NCBI GenBank assembly: GCA_019044685.2
Contig: JAGTXX020000012.1
Span: 310,001 to 374,000 of the forward strand
DNA from: Nannochloris sp. 'desiccata'
Taxonomy: Eukaryota > Chlorophyta > Trebouxiophyceae > Chlorellales > Chlorellaceae
DNA length: 64,000 bases
Reading direction: 5' to 3'
Shown in pieces: positions 41,979 through 52,683 of the stretch; the first letter of the stretch is position 1; every line of letters begins with the position of its first letter. The position numbers and the translations under genes are program-made. The notes beneath the pieces are model-generated. The model ran no database searches. It was not told where the DNA came from and worked only from the letters and a program-made list of their open reading frames with translations.

Positions 41979-42997
41979 GCTGTATGCGCGGAATCTCCTG
42001 TTGGAGGAGAAATCGAAGCAAATAAACCACGAAGCCACGATGGTGCAACACTGTTATCTCTCCCACCACCACCACCACTGCTGCTCCCACTCGTGTGGTT
42101 ACTAGCTAAGACAATTTCTTTTTTTCCTTGTTGTGTCTCATAATATCGTTCCTTTCTTTTTCTGTAACTACCACCACCAAATGGAAGGCATACTTTAGTA
42201 AATTGCTCCCACAGATGATAGAAAGAAGAAGAATGAGAAGAAGAAAGACTAATAAGATTTGCAGTTGTTGCCGGTGTCGGTGTCGTTGTGAAATTAAATT
42301 TATCCTTGAAGGCATCAGGATGGTAAGAAACTTCCTTTTTAAAGACATACGCATCATAATTACGTACATCAGGGTAGAACGCTCTCCCAGTCTTAATGTA
42401 ATAAAAATTCTTCAGCTCAGCAATGAGAGAAAATCCAGAGTGTTCATAAAATTTGGCCGCAGCACCGTTGTAGGTAATAACATGTAAATACAAGGCAGTA
42501 CACCCAGCTTTAGCAGCGTGGGCTTCAACACGAGCTAGTAAACTCCGTGCTATACCTTGCTTTCTAAAAGATTCAGCTACCCCTAGAGTTAATATGTACA
42601 TGATAGATTCATTGTCATAATGTTGGTTAGCAAAACCGAGGAGTTGACGGTCAGTTGGAGGTATCTCGTGTAGTTTAAATTCTCTCGCTGTAATGAAACC
42701 TACGAGCTGTTCATTACCTACAAAAACAGTCGTTGGATCCGGAAATCGATCGTCAAGGTTGCTGGTATCAGCTGTTTGAGGTAGGACTGCAGCGATTCCC
42801 AAGATGCCATCTCCCTTGACAGCTCCATCGTAAAAGGATGCATCGTAGTCTATAGGGAATAGATGCTGGTGGAGGACACGTAGTGCGCCTAAATCTGGCG
42901 CTGCGAGTTTCCTTTGGATGATGCTAGGTGCTGAAAGAGGCAATTGAGCTCGATCATTGTCAATTGCAGGCGAAGCTCGGACATCCAGTACGCTCAT
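41975..42997 (-). CDS. NAA60: N-alpha-acetyltransferase NAA60 (NatF; plant MCC1-like)
   Basis: Single exon, 340 residues from the ATG at 42997. IQRKLAAPDLGALRVLHQHL and FPIDYDASFYDGAV match the NAA60 N-terminus. The acetyl-CoA binding motif is ILTLGVAESFRKQGIARSLL (RKQGIA as the Q/RxxGxG/A loop), followed by ALYLHVITYNGAAAKFYEHS. The C-terminus after a His/Ser-rich linker has hydrophobic/aromatic helices (WLRGLFASI), and in this family the C-terminal helices bind the Golgi (animals) or plasma membrane (plants). It acetylates N-termini of membrane proteins and has reported histone activity. An in-frame upstream extension to 43150 lacks similarity. Confidence 0.85.
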   Translation of the reverse strand: MSVLDVRASPAIDNDRAQLPLSAPSIIQRKLAAPDLGALRVLHQHLFPIDYDASFYDGAVKGDGILGIAAVLPQTADTSNLDDRFPDPTTVFVGNEQLVGFITAREFKLHEIPPTDRQLLGFANQHYDNESIMYILTLGVAESFRKQGIARSLLARVEAHAAKAGCTALYLHVITYNGAAAKFYEHSGFSLIAELKNFYYIKTGRAFYPDVRNYDAYVFKKEVSYHPDAFKDKFNFTTTPTPATTANLISLSSSHSSSFYHLWEQFTKVCLPFGGGSYRKRKERYYETQQGKKEIVLASNHTSGSSSGGGGGRDNSVAPSWLRGLFASISPPTGDSAHTA

Positions 42998-43356
42998 GCC
43001 GCGAGCTGTCCGCAGTAGCGTCAGTCTAAATACTAAACAATAAACATGTATAAAGCTTAGAATGAAATTCGGTGTGTTTATGGAATGCAATTTAGGCTTT
43101 CTCTTCACAAAGTATTTCAAGTATCTCAATATATTCTCCCACCGCTGCAACGACCAACTTCATTTACTTTTATTTCTTTCATTCTTACATTCATTTAACT
43201 CAGAGAGAACAGACAAAGAGAAACACAAGAAGAAAAAGAAAGACGAAGTGAATTGCGCTCAAATTTAAATATTCTGAGAAACAAAAGGTCCAGTCCCACC
43301 GCCGTTCCGGCACTCCTTAGTAATTAATTACTTCTTCATAGAAGGCTTCTCAATTT
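42998..43356. other. Intergenic between NAA60 start and PGK end
   Basis: AT-rich promoter/3' spacer; lysine-coding short frame at 43062-43268 is unsupported. Confidence 0.35.
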
Positions 43357-44701
43357 TCAAACAGCATCCAAGCAAGCCACACCAGGCAAATCTTTCCCTT
43401 CCAATAACTCCAAAGATGCACCACCTCCAGTAGAGATATGGCTCATCTTCTCAGCCAAACCTGCCTTTTCCACAGCAGCAACAGAGTCCCCTCCGCCAAT
43501 TATAGTGGTCGTTCCATTTTGAGTCAAATCAGCCAAGGTCTTGGCTACAGCCATAGTCCCTGCAGCGAATTTCTCCATTTCAAATACACCCATTGGTCCA
43601 TTCCAAATGATAGTCCCACAATCAGATAATATCTTATTGACTTCTTCAATTGAATTTGGACCGACGTCCAATCCCATCCAACCGTCGGGAATGGCATCGA
43701 CTTTAACAACCTCAGTATTTGCATCAGCGCTGAATGCATCAGCTAAGACGACATCAGAAGGCAAGTAGAATTCGACACCTTTAGCAGCAGCAGATTCCAT
43801 TAAAGAACGTGCAAGATCAAGCTTATCATCTTCAACAAGAGAAGAACCGACATTGCATCCTTTTGCCTTTAAGAAAGTAAAAATCATGCCACCCCCCAAA
43901 ACGAGTTTATTACACTTTTCAAGTAACGATTCAATGACTCCAATCTTGGAAGAGACTTTCGCGCCACCGACGATGGCAGCAAAGGGGCGTTTAGGGTTTG
44001 AGACAGCGCCTACCAAGTAGTCGAGTTCTTTTTGCATAAGGAAACCAGCCACCTTAGGGTTTAAATAGGCTGCAACGCCCGCAGTAGAGGCGTGAGCACG
44101 ATGAGCAGTACCGAATGCATCATTCACGTATAAATCACAGCCAGTGGCCAGTTCTTTAGCAAAGACAGGGTCGTTTTTCTCTTCCTCGGGATGCCAGCGG
44201 ACATTTTCCAAAAGGAGTGTTTGTCCGTTTTGAAGAGCAGCAATCGCAGCCTTGGCTTCCTCGCCAACGCAGTCTTTGGTGAGATTGACAGGTTGACCGA
44301 GAAGTCCAGAGAGACGTTCGGCAACTGGGGCTAAGCTGCTTTCAGGATCAGGACCCTTGGGGCGGCCGAGGTGAGAAGCAAGGACGACCTTGGCGCCTTT
44401 AGAAATAAGGTGCTGGATAGTAGGGAGGGCAGCGCGGATACGAGTGTCGTCAGTTATCTTCTTAGTAGCCTTGTCCTGTTATTATAAGTGGATTAGACGG
44501 GGATGTTAGCTGAAGCAAGGAGAAAAAATGATCGAGCAAGTGGACGGCAATAAAATTAGCAATTAAAAAAAACCTGTTGCTTGACGAAGCATAGGTATTG
44601 AAACTCACCTGTGGCACATTAAAATCGCATCGGACAAACGCAACCTTGCCACTGAGCTCGGCTTCGGTGAGGTCTCCTACGCTCTTTCTTGTAGAACCCA
44701 T
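43357..44701 (-). CDS. PGK: Phosphoglycerate kinase
   Basis: Exons 44609-44701 (31 codons) and 43357-44475 encode 403 residues. [10 protein letters not shown] across the first junction, [72 protein letters not shown] and [15 protein letters not shown] are the standard PGK signatures. It transfers phosphate between 1,3-bisphosphoglycerate and ADP. The N-terminus has no transit peptide, so this copy is probably the cytosolic (glycolytic) enzyme; a plastid isoform would have to lie elsewhere. A small intron sits after codon 31, matching the 5' bias seen in the window. Confidence 0.96.
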
Positions 44702-45084
44702 CTTGTTTAGTCACTCTGCAAAATCAGCAAGCAAGTGGGCGTGATCTATATTAGAACCCAAAAGCAAACAATACAAAACACCTTGGAGGTGTTATTGAGT
44801 GTGGTATATCTCTTCAAAACAAACTCTGGATGCCCTCAAAATGCACGAATCTTCTAAACGGCTGATGGAAGATCAGACAACTGAATAACCCACCTTGTAT
44901 ATGCGATCTTTGATAATACCTCTGGACAAATAATGTAACTTCGACTATTCTAATATATTGAATTTAAGACTGGACTAATTAAAATGCGCTTTACAGGTAA
45001 AACCAACTTTTTCCAGGAAACGCAGAAACCGCCGAGGCTGCTAGGGTTTAAAAAAATGAAATGGGTAGGAAATATGAATTCTAC
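44702..45084. other. Intergenic between PGK start and TIM17 end
   Basis: Promoter of PGK and 3' region of TIM17; nothing recognised. Confidence 0.35.
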
Positions 45085-46142
45085 CTAACGAAATTGAGGC
45101 TCACTTGCAGTTCCAAAATCAGGCATTGGAGGTGGCGCAAACCTATCTTCGGTCAAATCATGAGATTTAATTGGAGCAGCAGGCTCTTCTGCTTTCTTCC
45201 CTCCAAACCATGACGACCACCCACCACTGCTAGGTTCAGCAGAGGATTCAGGTACAGGCTCCGGAATAGGTACAGCATTTATTTCAGCACTTCTAGAGCT
45301 GTTGCTTGGTGACGGTCCAGGCATATCTACCATCGGAACAGGAGCTGGAGGCGGCGCCGTCATTCTAGTTAATAAGATGCCAACACCTTCAATCATTGCC
45401 AATAGGACACCTCCAAAGGCAGCAGACCGTGCTGCAGACTTCATACCAGTACGTAATTGTAAGAATCCACCGGTGAGGGCACCTGAAGCTATGCTATTCC
45501 AGGGATCCTCTTTCTTTCTCAAGGCAACTAGTGTGCAATCAAAGGTGGAAAACAGACCGCCCCACACCGCAAAACTGCCGCCAATCTTTGGAGCTTCCCG
45601 TCGAATTGACTGCAACAATAAATAACAATACCATTAATCTATAAAACAAAGTCAAAGAAGTCAAGTTATACTACTATCAAATATCTGTGTAGCTAGACAG
45701 AAATACGTACCTCAATACCTCCTCTGAAACGAGCACCGCCTGGACTATTTTTCATTCCTTTCATCAAGTGCCAAAGACCACCGCCAACACCTCCCATACC
45801 GAACGCACCACCAATATCATCTAAGATCCTGCAAGTAGGGAACATGTGAGATAAGAAATGCAGCAGATAAATACAATGAAATCCATGTTGTTTATCGTCG
45901 CCAAAAGACAAGGGAATCAGATAGCAAGATGGTGTTTTGCCACGCACCTGTCTGGGCATGGCTCCTGCAACAAGGTAAAATATTAAGTGATGAGTACGAT
46001 GATCAAACTTAATAAGGGAGCAGCGCTTAAAAGTAATAGTAGAACAAGGAATGTAGCAATGGCAAAGCGGATGCACCACACAAGATGAAGCCCTATAGCG
46101 TACCCTGGCATGATCTACGCTTGGTCCAGCTTGTTCATTCAT
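45085..46142 (-). CDS. TIM17: Mitochondrial inner-membrane translocase TIM17
   Basis: Exons 46104-46142, 45948-45964 (17 bases), 45711-45828 and 45085-45609 encode 232 residues. The joined N-terminus [20 protein letters not shown] is the TIM17 hallmark, made across two introns. [39 protein letters not shown] and [18 protein letters not shown] cover the four-helix Tim17 domain. TIM17 forms the TIM23 presequence translocase with TIM23. The C-terminal ~90 residues are Pro/Ser-rich and acidic, longer than in animals and like plant TIM17-2 extensions. The conserved Cys pair is only partly visible (EPC, FDC). Confidence 0.92.
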
Positions 46143-46583
46143 GGTTGATACTATTTAACTATAATAGATGCTTTAAGCCCTTCAAATTTTTGACGCAGGA
46201 GGGCTGCTGAAATTAATATTATGATTACTAGCAATTTTGAAAGCTTTGCCTTTATCAAACCGGCGGTTGCTGTGACGGACTGTTGCTATATTGAGGACTA
46301 AAATTATATGTGCGATATGGGCTCTGCGTTTCTCCTTTCTCAGGAACATCGCTTCTTGCACCGCCTGCCTGCACCAGCTGGTGTGGACTAATCGCTCAAA
46401 CTACAAGTCGAATATATTACAAGTTTACAAAATGCAACGCCTCAACCAAATACAACCATTTTTCTCACAGATGATAAATCCTTGCGCATAATGGGATCTG
46501 GCTTGCAGCCTTCCCAAGGCTTTGATTAGATCAGATTCACGTTTTTTAATATAAGCGTCTACGCCCTTCAGAGTTGAGGGGAA
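46143..46583. other. Bidirectional promoter spacer
   Basis: Between divergent TIM17 and the F-box-like gene; nothing recognised. Confidence 0.35.
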
Positions 46584-48419
46584 ATGGCTTCTAATGGCAC
46601 AAATGACACTGATCTAAGACCCAATTTAACCATACAAGCTTTGGATCAGGGCTGTTTACAAGAACTTTTCTCAAGGTGCACAACAAATGATCTCCCTGCC
46701 ATCGCCCAGACTTGCAAAGCATTCAGAGATTTACTTGCAGAGAGCGAACTTGTCTGGGCTCGACGTCTAGGAGCTGACTATCGCATGCAATTAGATGTGC
46801 ACAACTCCAGTTTACCTGGATCTCTCTACCCACTAGCAAAACAAATTTACACCACTCCGAGCAAAGATGGGACGCTCCGTTTTCAGGGTTGCTTGGTGAA
46901 TGGCTCAGTGGACGATATGAATATGTGGTACTGGGTAGACAACCTCTTTAAAAATGATCGTAGCTATTTTTGCTCTGACGCATCAAGCAACGTCGATTGT
47001 TTGGGTCTTCTACTAGACGGAGAGGTAGAGCGGAATAAAAAGCACACAGCAGCGAATCACTACATGCGACATCGGTGCCGCTACGCTGCTGCCTTATTTG
47101 AACACATCCATCACCCTGAACTCGCCAATGCTGAAGAAATACTGATGAATATGGTTGAAGGTTGGTCGGACCAGCAACTAGAAAATTTCTTCCTCAGTCT
47201 TGCAGAAAACGTACAAAACGATGCAAATAACCCCATAGGGCGTTTATTGTTCTATGACGTTCCAGAAGATCGTATTGCTGCAGAGGAACATCGTATTCGA
47301 AGTATCGTTGCCTATTTAAAAGACCGGTTAAAGTCATTAAAGAAAGATTTGATTATTCTTCCTGGCACTAGTGATGGTACTACTAGTACTACGAGCAACA
47401 CTGATCGTCGCCAGGAGACCTTGTTTGACTCAACTGTACTACCTAAACTGCAGCCAAACTACCCTCATAGAGTGTCAACCATCATTTATGAGCTGCATTT
47501 AAGCAGAGCGGGTAGTTTAACATGCCCCGTTCAGACTGGAGTTATCTTCGTGGGTATAATTAATCGATCACAGTTGAAAGGACTGGATGCAAAAACTGCG
47601 GCAGAGCGGTTGCACGCAGCGACGAAAGACCCCATATGCACTGCCTTTAATGGACTCGATAGTATGGAGAAATTATTGTCTGCAGAAAATGATGGACACC
47701 TGACTAAGTCAGCGAGGTCTACTATTATTGACCAATTAGCAGGAGTTTCGATTGAATTTAAGCACAAAGAAGAGGAAGCAACAATGTCGGTAGGTGGAGG
47801 AAAGGTGCCGTTGATTAGTTGGAAGCCTTTACTTTGGTTTCATTTTAATAGTGCGGAGGAGTTTGATGCAATAAATGAAATTGAATTAGATGCATTGAAT
47901 GAAATTGCATCTGAAGAAGAAGAAGAAATGGAAGACGTCGAGGAGGAGCAGCCCTCTTCTTCTATTACTGTCGATGCTGCTGGTAGCCATGGTGCCCATT
48001 CTGGAGCAGTAGCTGAAGAAAATCAAGAACCTTGGAGTGATGCAGATGTAGAAGATATGTCTCAAGGACAGCCTTTGATCTACCCTCCTGCCGCCACTGC
48101 AGCTGCTGGCGGCGACGCTGACGTAGAACAACAAGATCAAGGGCAAGAGCAAGCTGACGATGAAATTGAAGAAGAAGAAGATGCGCCTATTGTTCCTCCA
48201 TTTATGGTGGATCACACAGTAGGACGCAATGAGCTACACATTCCATTAAAGACTCCGATTGTTGGCAACGTCATCATGGTAAAATTGATCAATCAAGAAA
48301 ATCTAATGGATGAATTGATGGATGGGCATATGTATCCTAATATAGATATGACGCATGTGCATGTGATTGGGAAAAAAATAATCATGCCTGAAGGAATAGA
48401 TCTCAAAGCGAATTCATAG
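46584..48419 (+). CDS. F-box-like protein of unknown target
   Basis: Single exon, 611 residues. Residues ~17-65 (ALDQGCLQELFSRCTTNDLP, AIAQTCKAFRDLL, SELVWARRLGADY) match the F-box helices that bind SKP1. Residues 70-410 form an unfamiliar globular region (WYWVDNLFKNDRSYF, RHRCRYAAALFEHIHHPELA). An acidic low-complexity segment follows (EEEEEMEDVEEEQ and more Glu/Asp). The last ~80 residues (NELHIPLKTPIVGNVIMVKL, VIGKKIIMPEG) look like a beta-rich fold. The overall layout resembles plant F-box proteins whose C-terminus is a galactose-binding-like sheet, but I cannot name it. Substrate unknown. Confidence 0.65.
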   Translation: MASNGTNDTDLRPNLTIQALDQGCLQELFSRCTTNDLPAIAQTCKAFRDLLAESELVWARRLGADYRMQLDVHNSSLPGSLYPLAKQIYTTPSKDGTLRFQGCLVNGSVDDMNMWYWVDNLFKNDRSYFCSDASSNVDCLGLLLDGEVERNKKHTAANHYMRHRCRYAAALFEHIHHPELANAEEILMNMVEGWSDQQLENFFLSLAENVQNDANNPIGRLLFYDVPEDRIAAEEHRIRSIVAYLKDRLKSLKKDLIILPGTSDGTTSTTSNTDRRQETLFDSTVLPKLQPNYPHRVSTIIYELHLSRAGSLTCPVQTGVIFVGIINRSQLKGLDAKTAAERLHAATKDPICTAFNGLDSMEKLLSAENDGHLTKSARSTIIDQLAGVSIEFKHKEEEATMSVGGGKVPLISWKPLLWFHFNSAEEFDAINEIELDALNEIASEEEEEMEDVEEEQPSSSITVDAAGSHGAHSGAVAEENQEPWSDADVEDMSQGQPLIYPPAATAAAGGDADVEQQDQGQEQADDEIEEEEDAPIVPPFMVDHTVGRNELHIPLKTPIVGNVIMVKLINQENLMDELMDGHMYPNIDMTHVHVIGKKIIMPEGIDLKANS

Positions 48420-48620
48420 ATAGTAGTTAAGAAAATAGTCAAGTTTGAATATCAGCAAGTTCCGTAAAAGGTGTTGTCCTTTATATAAATTGTATTTAAC
48501 CTTGGTTGAATCTTGTCTTTATGTGTGAAATGTTTAATTTTAACAAAACTGCATACTAATATTCAATAAATTTGGTAAGCCAGGGATAAAATCCTATTTT
48601 CTGAAACAATATTAAATTAT

Positions 48621-49709
48621 TTAAAGCCAAGGCAACCCAAATCTCCAGCCCCCTGACTTTGGCGTTGGCACGGCTGTCTCATAGATACCGCCAACACCGA
48701 GCCTCCAGAAATCCAATAAGCAGGTAACAATCATCCCTGCAGCAAGAGCATCCACCACAACACGCCATAAACCGTACCTCGTCTTTCCAGAGGAAGCTTC
48801 CTCATCCATCCGATAAAACATGGGGAAAGAAACAAAGAAATAAATAGCGTAAAATAGAGAGCCGATTTTATACATGGCTGCTTTATTTTCAAAGCTATAA
48901 TAAGGGAAATGAGCGATAGTTAGTGTCTCCCCGTAAGCTGTAGCGTATGATAAAGTGAATACTACAAATATTTCAGCTAAATTTTGCATTAAAGGGCCAG
49001 AAGTGGTGAAATGTGTACGGACACGTCGGATGAGGACGTTGGCAAGGGCGTGGTAAAGACAGAAGTATGCATGTGTCATGAAATATAAAGTGATTGGGAC
49101 CTGCAGAGTAGAAGGAATATCCGGAGGATAAGTAAGGGGACAAAAATAAACGGTGAAGGAGAATAAGAAGGGTTAACAAGAAAACTATCTCAACTTGGAA
49201 AAAATCAAACAGCGGAGAAAAGTAAAAATGCTAAAAGGAAACATATTATTTCTTACGTCATTCAATCTGTGGGCAGGGAAAGTATATTTAGCACCGAGCA
49301 AAGAGTAGAAATAATGAGTCCAAAAGTAGTTTCCAATAAAACTAAAGATAGCAATCCAAACGTTTGCTTTTACCCAATATTTTTGAGACCATGGTCTGGC
49401 AGCGTCGGCCTTACTTTCGTAGAATATAGGGAAGATAGCACAGGGCAGAGCAGCTATAAGACCAAGTGACATGTAACCCCATTGGCCTAGGTTGTCGTAT
49501 AGTTTGAAAGGTACGAGAATTAACAAGCACCAAGTGATCCAGACAGGGCTATAGAGGAGGAAGAAGCATTCTGTCCACCGCTTGGCGGGGTTGGGGGACA
49601 TCCATGGGCTGAGTTGCTGTTTAGGAGAAGATCTGGTAGTAGACGAGCTTCGGCCTCTTGGAGTTCTGAGAGCTGTATGGATGTTAGATATCGAAGAAGA
49701 TGGTATCAA
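48621..49709 (-). CDS. CPI1: Cycloeucalenol cycloisomerase
   Basis: Exons 49257-49709 and 48621-49100 encode 310 residues. SPNPAKRWTECFFLLYSPVW, SKADAARPWSQKYWVKANVW, NYFWTHYFYSLLGAKYTFP, FMTHAYFCLYHALANV and SFPMFYRMDEEASSG follow plant CPI1 throughout. The enzyme opens the cyclopropane ring of cycloeucalenol to obtusifoliol in sterol synthesis, which marks the cycloartenol route of the green lineage. Several membrane helices fit an ER enzyme. The N-terminal ~35 residues are a Ser/Thr-rich extension. The phase-0 intron (156 bases) falls in a conserved Asn-Asp/Val-Pro junction. Confidence 0.94.
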
Positions 49710-50196
49710 GGAACAGGTTTGGTGAATGTTTTGTTTGAATTGTTTTGAAATTTGAAAAATCAGGACATACCCATGATGAAATTGGAGATTTTTGGCTTTG
49801 AAATAGACTAAGAATAACTTTAAAGTTTCGTGTGTTGATCAGCCTCGAAGATTAAGCTATTATTTGCGATGAGTCGAAAGATGATTGCTGACGTGATCGA
49901 AAAAGCAAATGCTTGAAGCCTCCGGACTTTAATAGCCCAATGCACTTATAGATTAACTACTTATGGTCAGTCTTTAAGCTCTCCAACATTTGTAAACGAA
50001 TGCTCTACTTTGAAGAAGCTAATATTCAAACCAGAATTTACACGGTGCCTTCAAATTTTTTAAAAATTTCCTCGTCTCGACCAAGTCGAATTGGAGGCCA
50101 TGCATTAACGCTTGTCCCCTTCTCTGTCCATCAGACTCTGCTCCGCTGCATTTTAACTCAATATATCTTCTTATATATTGCAGCGGAGTGCTCGAT
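49710..50196. other. Bidirectional promoter spacer with 5' UTR hairpin
   Basis: Between the divergent CPI1 and SNARE genes. Contains a 10-base-pair hairpin at 50141-50188. Confidence 0.45.
50141..50188 (+). promoter_or_regulatory. Perfect 10-bp inverted repeat just upstream of SNARE start
   Basis: ctccgctgca (50141-50150) pairs with tgcagcggag (50179-50188); the 28-base loop contains further AU self-complementarity. It ends eight bases before the ATG at 50197, so if transcribed it would be a stable structure in the 5' leader. Confidence 0.55.
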
Positions 50197-51430
50197 ATGG
50201 CTCTCCCACCCCGCCCAACGCCCAACCTTGGGTGGTCTTTGGAGGAGCCCCGGAACGAAGGTAACAGCCTGAGCGTCGTAGAACGACGTATGCTAGAGAG
50301 AGGGAAGAAGGAACATAGTGAGACGACGCTAGCTACCACCAGAGCACTTCAGGTAAGCACTCGCAGAGACTTGGCAAGACCTAACAAGTGAGCGCCTGAC
50401 AACTTTTATATCTTTATATGTTAATTTTCTTTGCAGATAGCAGAGCAGTGCCAAGAAATGGCCAGCTCTACTTTAATAGAAGTTCAAAGACAAGGCCATG
50501 CCCTGGATAAAGTCGAGCACGGCCTTGACGCAGTGAGTTGATTTATTGCTTTTCTCGCTGCGTTCTTAGGGTGCGAGCCTTTGGTTCAAAATTTAGTATT
50601 GGCTTAAATGCATTCTTAATTTGGTCTTACAGGTTGAGCAAGACGTCAAAGAAGCTGGTAGGCTCATCAAATTCATGCGTAGATGGTGTTGTTTCCAGAT
50701 TCTTTGCTGCTGTGACTGCTTTGACCCAGATGCCTCAATGGACAAAAGCCGCCAACGGAGAGTGAGAATGTAAGTATTCTAATTAATCTTCTTTTCTTTA
50801 GTAATTAATGTATTCTCAGGGCATATTAAGGTTGAGACATATCTTCTATTTAAAAAGCATAGTCTTTATGGTAGCATTAATCTTATTTTTAATCCAAAAA
50901 AAATAAAAATAATACAGGCGGGCGCAAGAGGAGGCTGCGATGGCAGAAGGCCAAAGAGAGTTTCATCTTGCTCAGCAGGCAGCTGTTCTCAGAATGGCGA
51001 ATAAAGGAACAGACTCTGCATATAATGGAAACGTAAGGACTTTGATGCAATGCATTATGTATTATTAATGTGCAAATTAAAACACTGTAGTATTGTTTTT
51101 CTTCTCTAAATTTTGCAGGACGCTAAGGCTCGATCTGAGCTTTTTGCCGCCAATATCCGTCGCAAAACAAGTAGCCGCGAAGGAGAAGCCCTCCCTGGAT
51201 TGGGTTATGGTCTCCCAGATGACGATCAACATGAATTACAACGGGAAACTCAACTTCAAGATGCTAATATAGATCGTATTGGAACGACAGTTGAAAATCT
51301 CCGTTTGATGAGTTTAGATTTGCAAGGAGAATTGGAGTCACAAGCACCGCAAGTTGATAGGTTAGGCGACAGGACACATGTAGTACATGATAATCTAACT
51401 GTTCTAGCCAAATCGGCAAGAAGAGTTTGA
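50197..51430 (+). CDS. SNAP25-type Qb+Qc SNARE
   Basis: Exons 50197-50352, 50437-50532, 50633-50769, 50918-51032 and 51119-51430 encode 271 residues. The Qb helix covers TTRALQIAEQCQEMASSTLI, VEHGLDAVEQDVKEAGRLI; the linker has a Cys-rich patch (RWCCFQILCCCDCF), a likely palmitoylation site as in SNAP25. The Qc helix is ELQRETQLQDANIDRIGTTV, ENLRLMSLDLQGELESQ, with QVDRLGDRT near the end. It lacks a transmembrane anchor, typical for the SNAP25/SNAP33 family acting in exocytosis and cytokinesis. All five junctions keep phase. Confidence 0.87.
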
Positions 51431-52683
51431 AATTTGTTCCTTTGGAAAACGAAGAGTATAATATCTCTGTGTCGTTGTTCTTATAGGACGGTTTTGATTT
51501 GTGTTTAAACAAGGGGGACCCTGTGGGTCTTCACGGCTTGCCACGCATTATAATACTTTGGTCAAATTTGGATAGATCGCCAAAATATGATTTTAAGGAA
51601 TCGATGTTACAGGGTGTGTAATAGACAGAGACGTTTAGCGTACTAGATAAGACCTCAGCAGATTCATGACGAGTTTTGATCAGAAACGCATTTATTTATA
51701 CGGAGGTAGCATAAGACCGGCTTGCAATAGCTGAAAGTATCTCTCGCTTGTGGAAGCTAACGAATCGAGGGTCGTGGTCCAAACACTAACTTTCATGAAC
51801 GACGGCAGCAATTCTAATCATAAAGAATTTCATTTTGCATGGGAATAATCAATGCTGCTTCCCTAAACATACGCGGTACATATCATAGCATGTATATAAA
51901 CCTTATAATGTAACTGATGGCCACTTTTCAGGATTTCAATATGCCGAGAAAGAGTCGGGCTGGATCTCAATTGACTGAACTCCAAGAGAAGGCCCCCTCG
52001 GAGCCCGGGCCAAGCCGAAAAGTCCGACAATTGCAATCAATCAATCAATTGCAGTTTATCCTCCGATATAGTGGCAACAGAGGCACGAATCAGAGTCTGC
52101 CTAAGTGCAGCAGAGACCCATCTATATAATTTAACTAAAAATAAAGCACAGAAAAGTAACTTTGCTAAAACTAAAAAAGAAACGAAATGATCAATAGATG
52201 ACCCCACTAAGTGTAAATAGATGCTTCAAGATTGAAAAACCTTGCTAATTATCTAAGAAATGATAAGTAAATACTGTTTCGAGCGAAAAGGAGAGATAGA
52301 AATAGAAGTAATAGAGACAAAACAGAGGGGGTAAAGAATGAATAATGAGGATCCAGAAAAGAAAGCTTTCGTGTGGCGCCCGCAGAAGCCAAAAGGCAGA
52401 AATGTTGATGATGATCCTTTCTTACACAGTAGGTTAAAAACAAATCCTAGCATTTAAAACCGAGCCCTTCAGATCCAGGTATCCTAGGCGCTCTTTAATT
52501 TAAGAGAATGTGCATGAGCAAGTGAGTAACTAAAAGATGCGACGGGGACCAGAGGGCCAAAGTACTATCGCCCAGTGGGGCATACTTTGGCCACGGCACC
52601 ACCGCTGGGCAAAAGAAATTAATGCACTAGTTCAACGGATTATTATTATTTAATTGTACCAATCCATAGTGGAATAACCATGA
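51431..52683. other. Gene-poor spacer at left of retroelement remnant
   Basis: About 1.25 kb without a supported gene. A 70-codon frame at 51917-52129 has a basic start (MPRKSRAGSQ) and no family match. A short stem gcccagtgg/ccgctgggc lies at 52570-52610, and ggtggt/accacc words overlap the downstream stop. Confidence 0.5.

Noticed and set aside
51917..52129. Possible small basic protein (70 codons)
   Set aside because: No similarity, no supporting splice sites, and it sits in repeat-like sequence.
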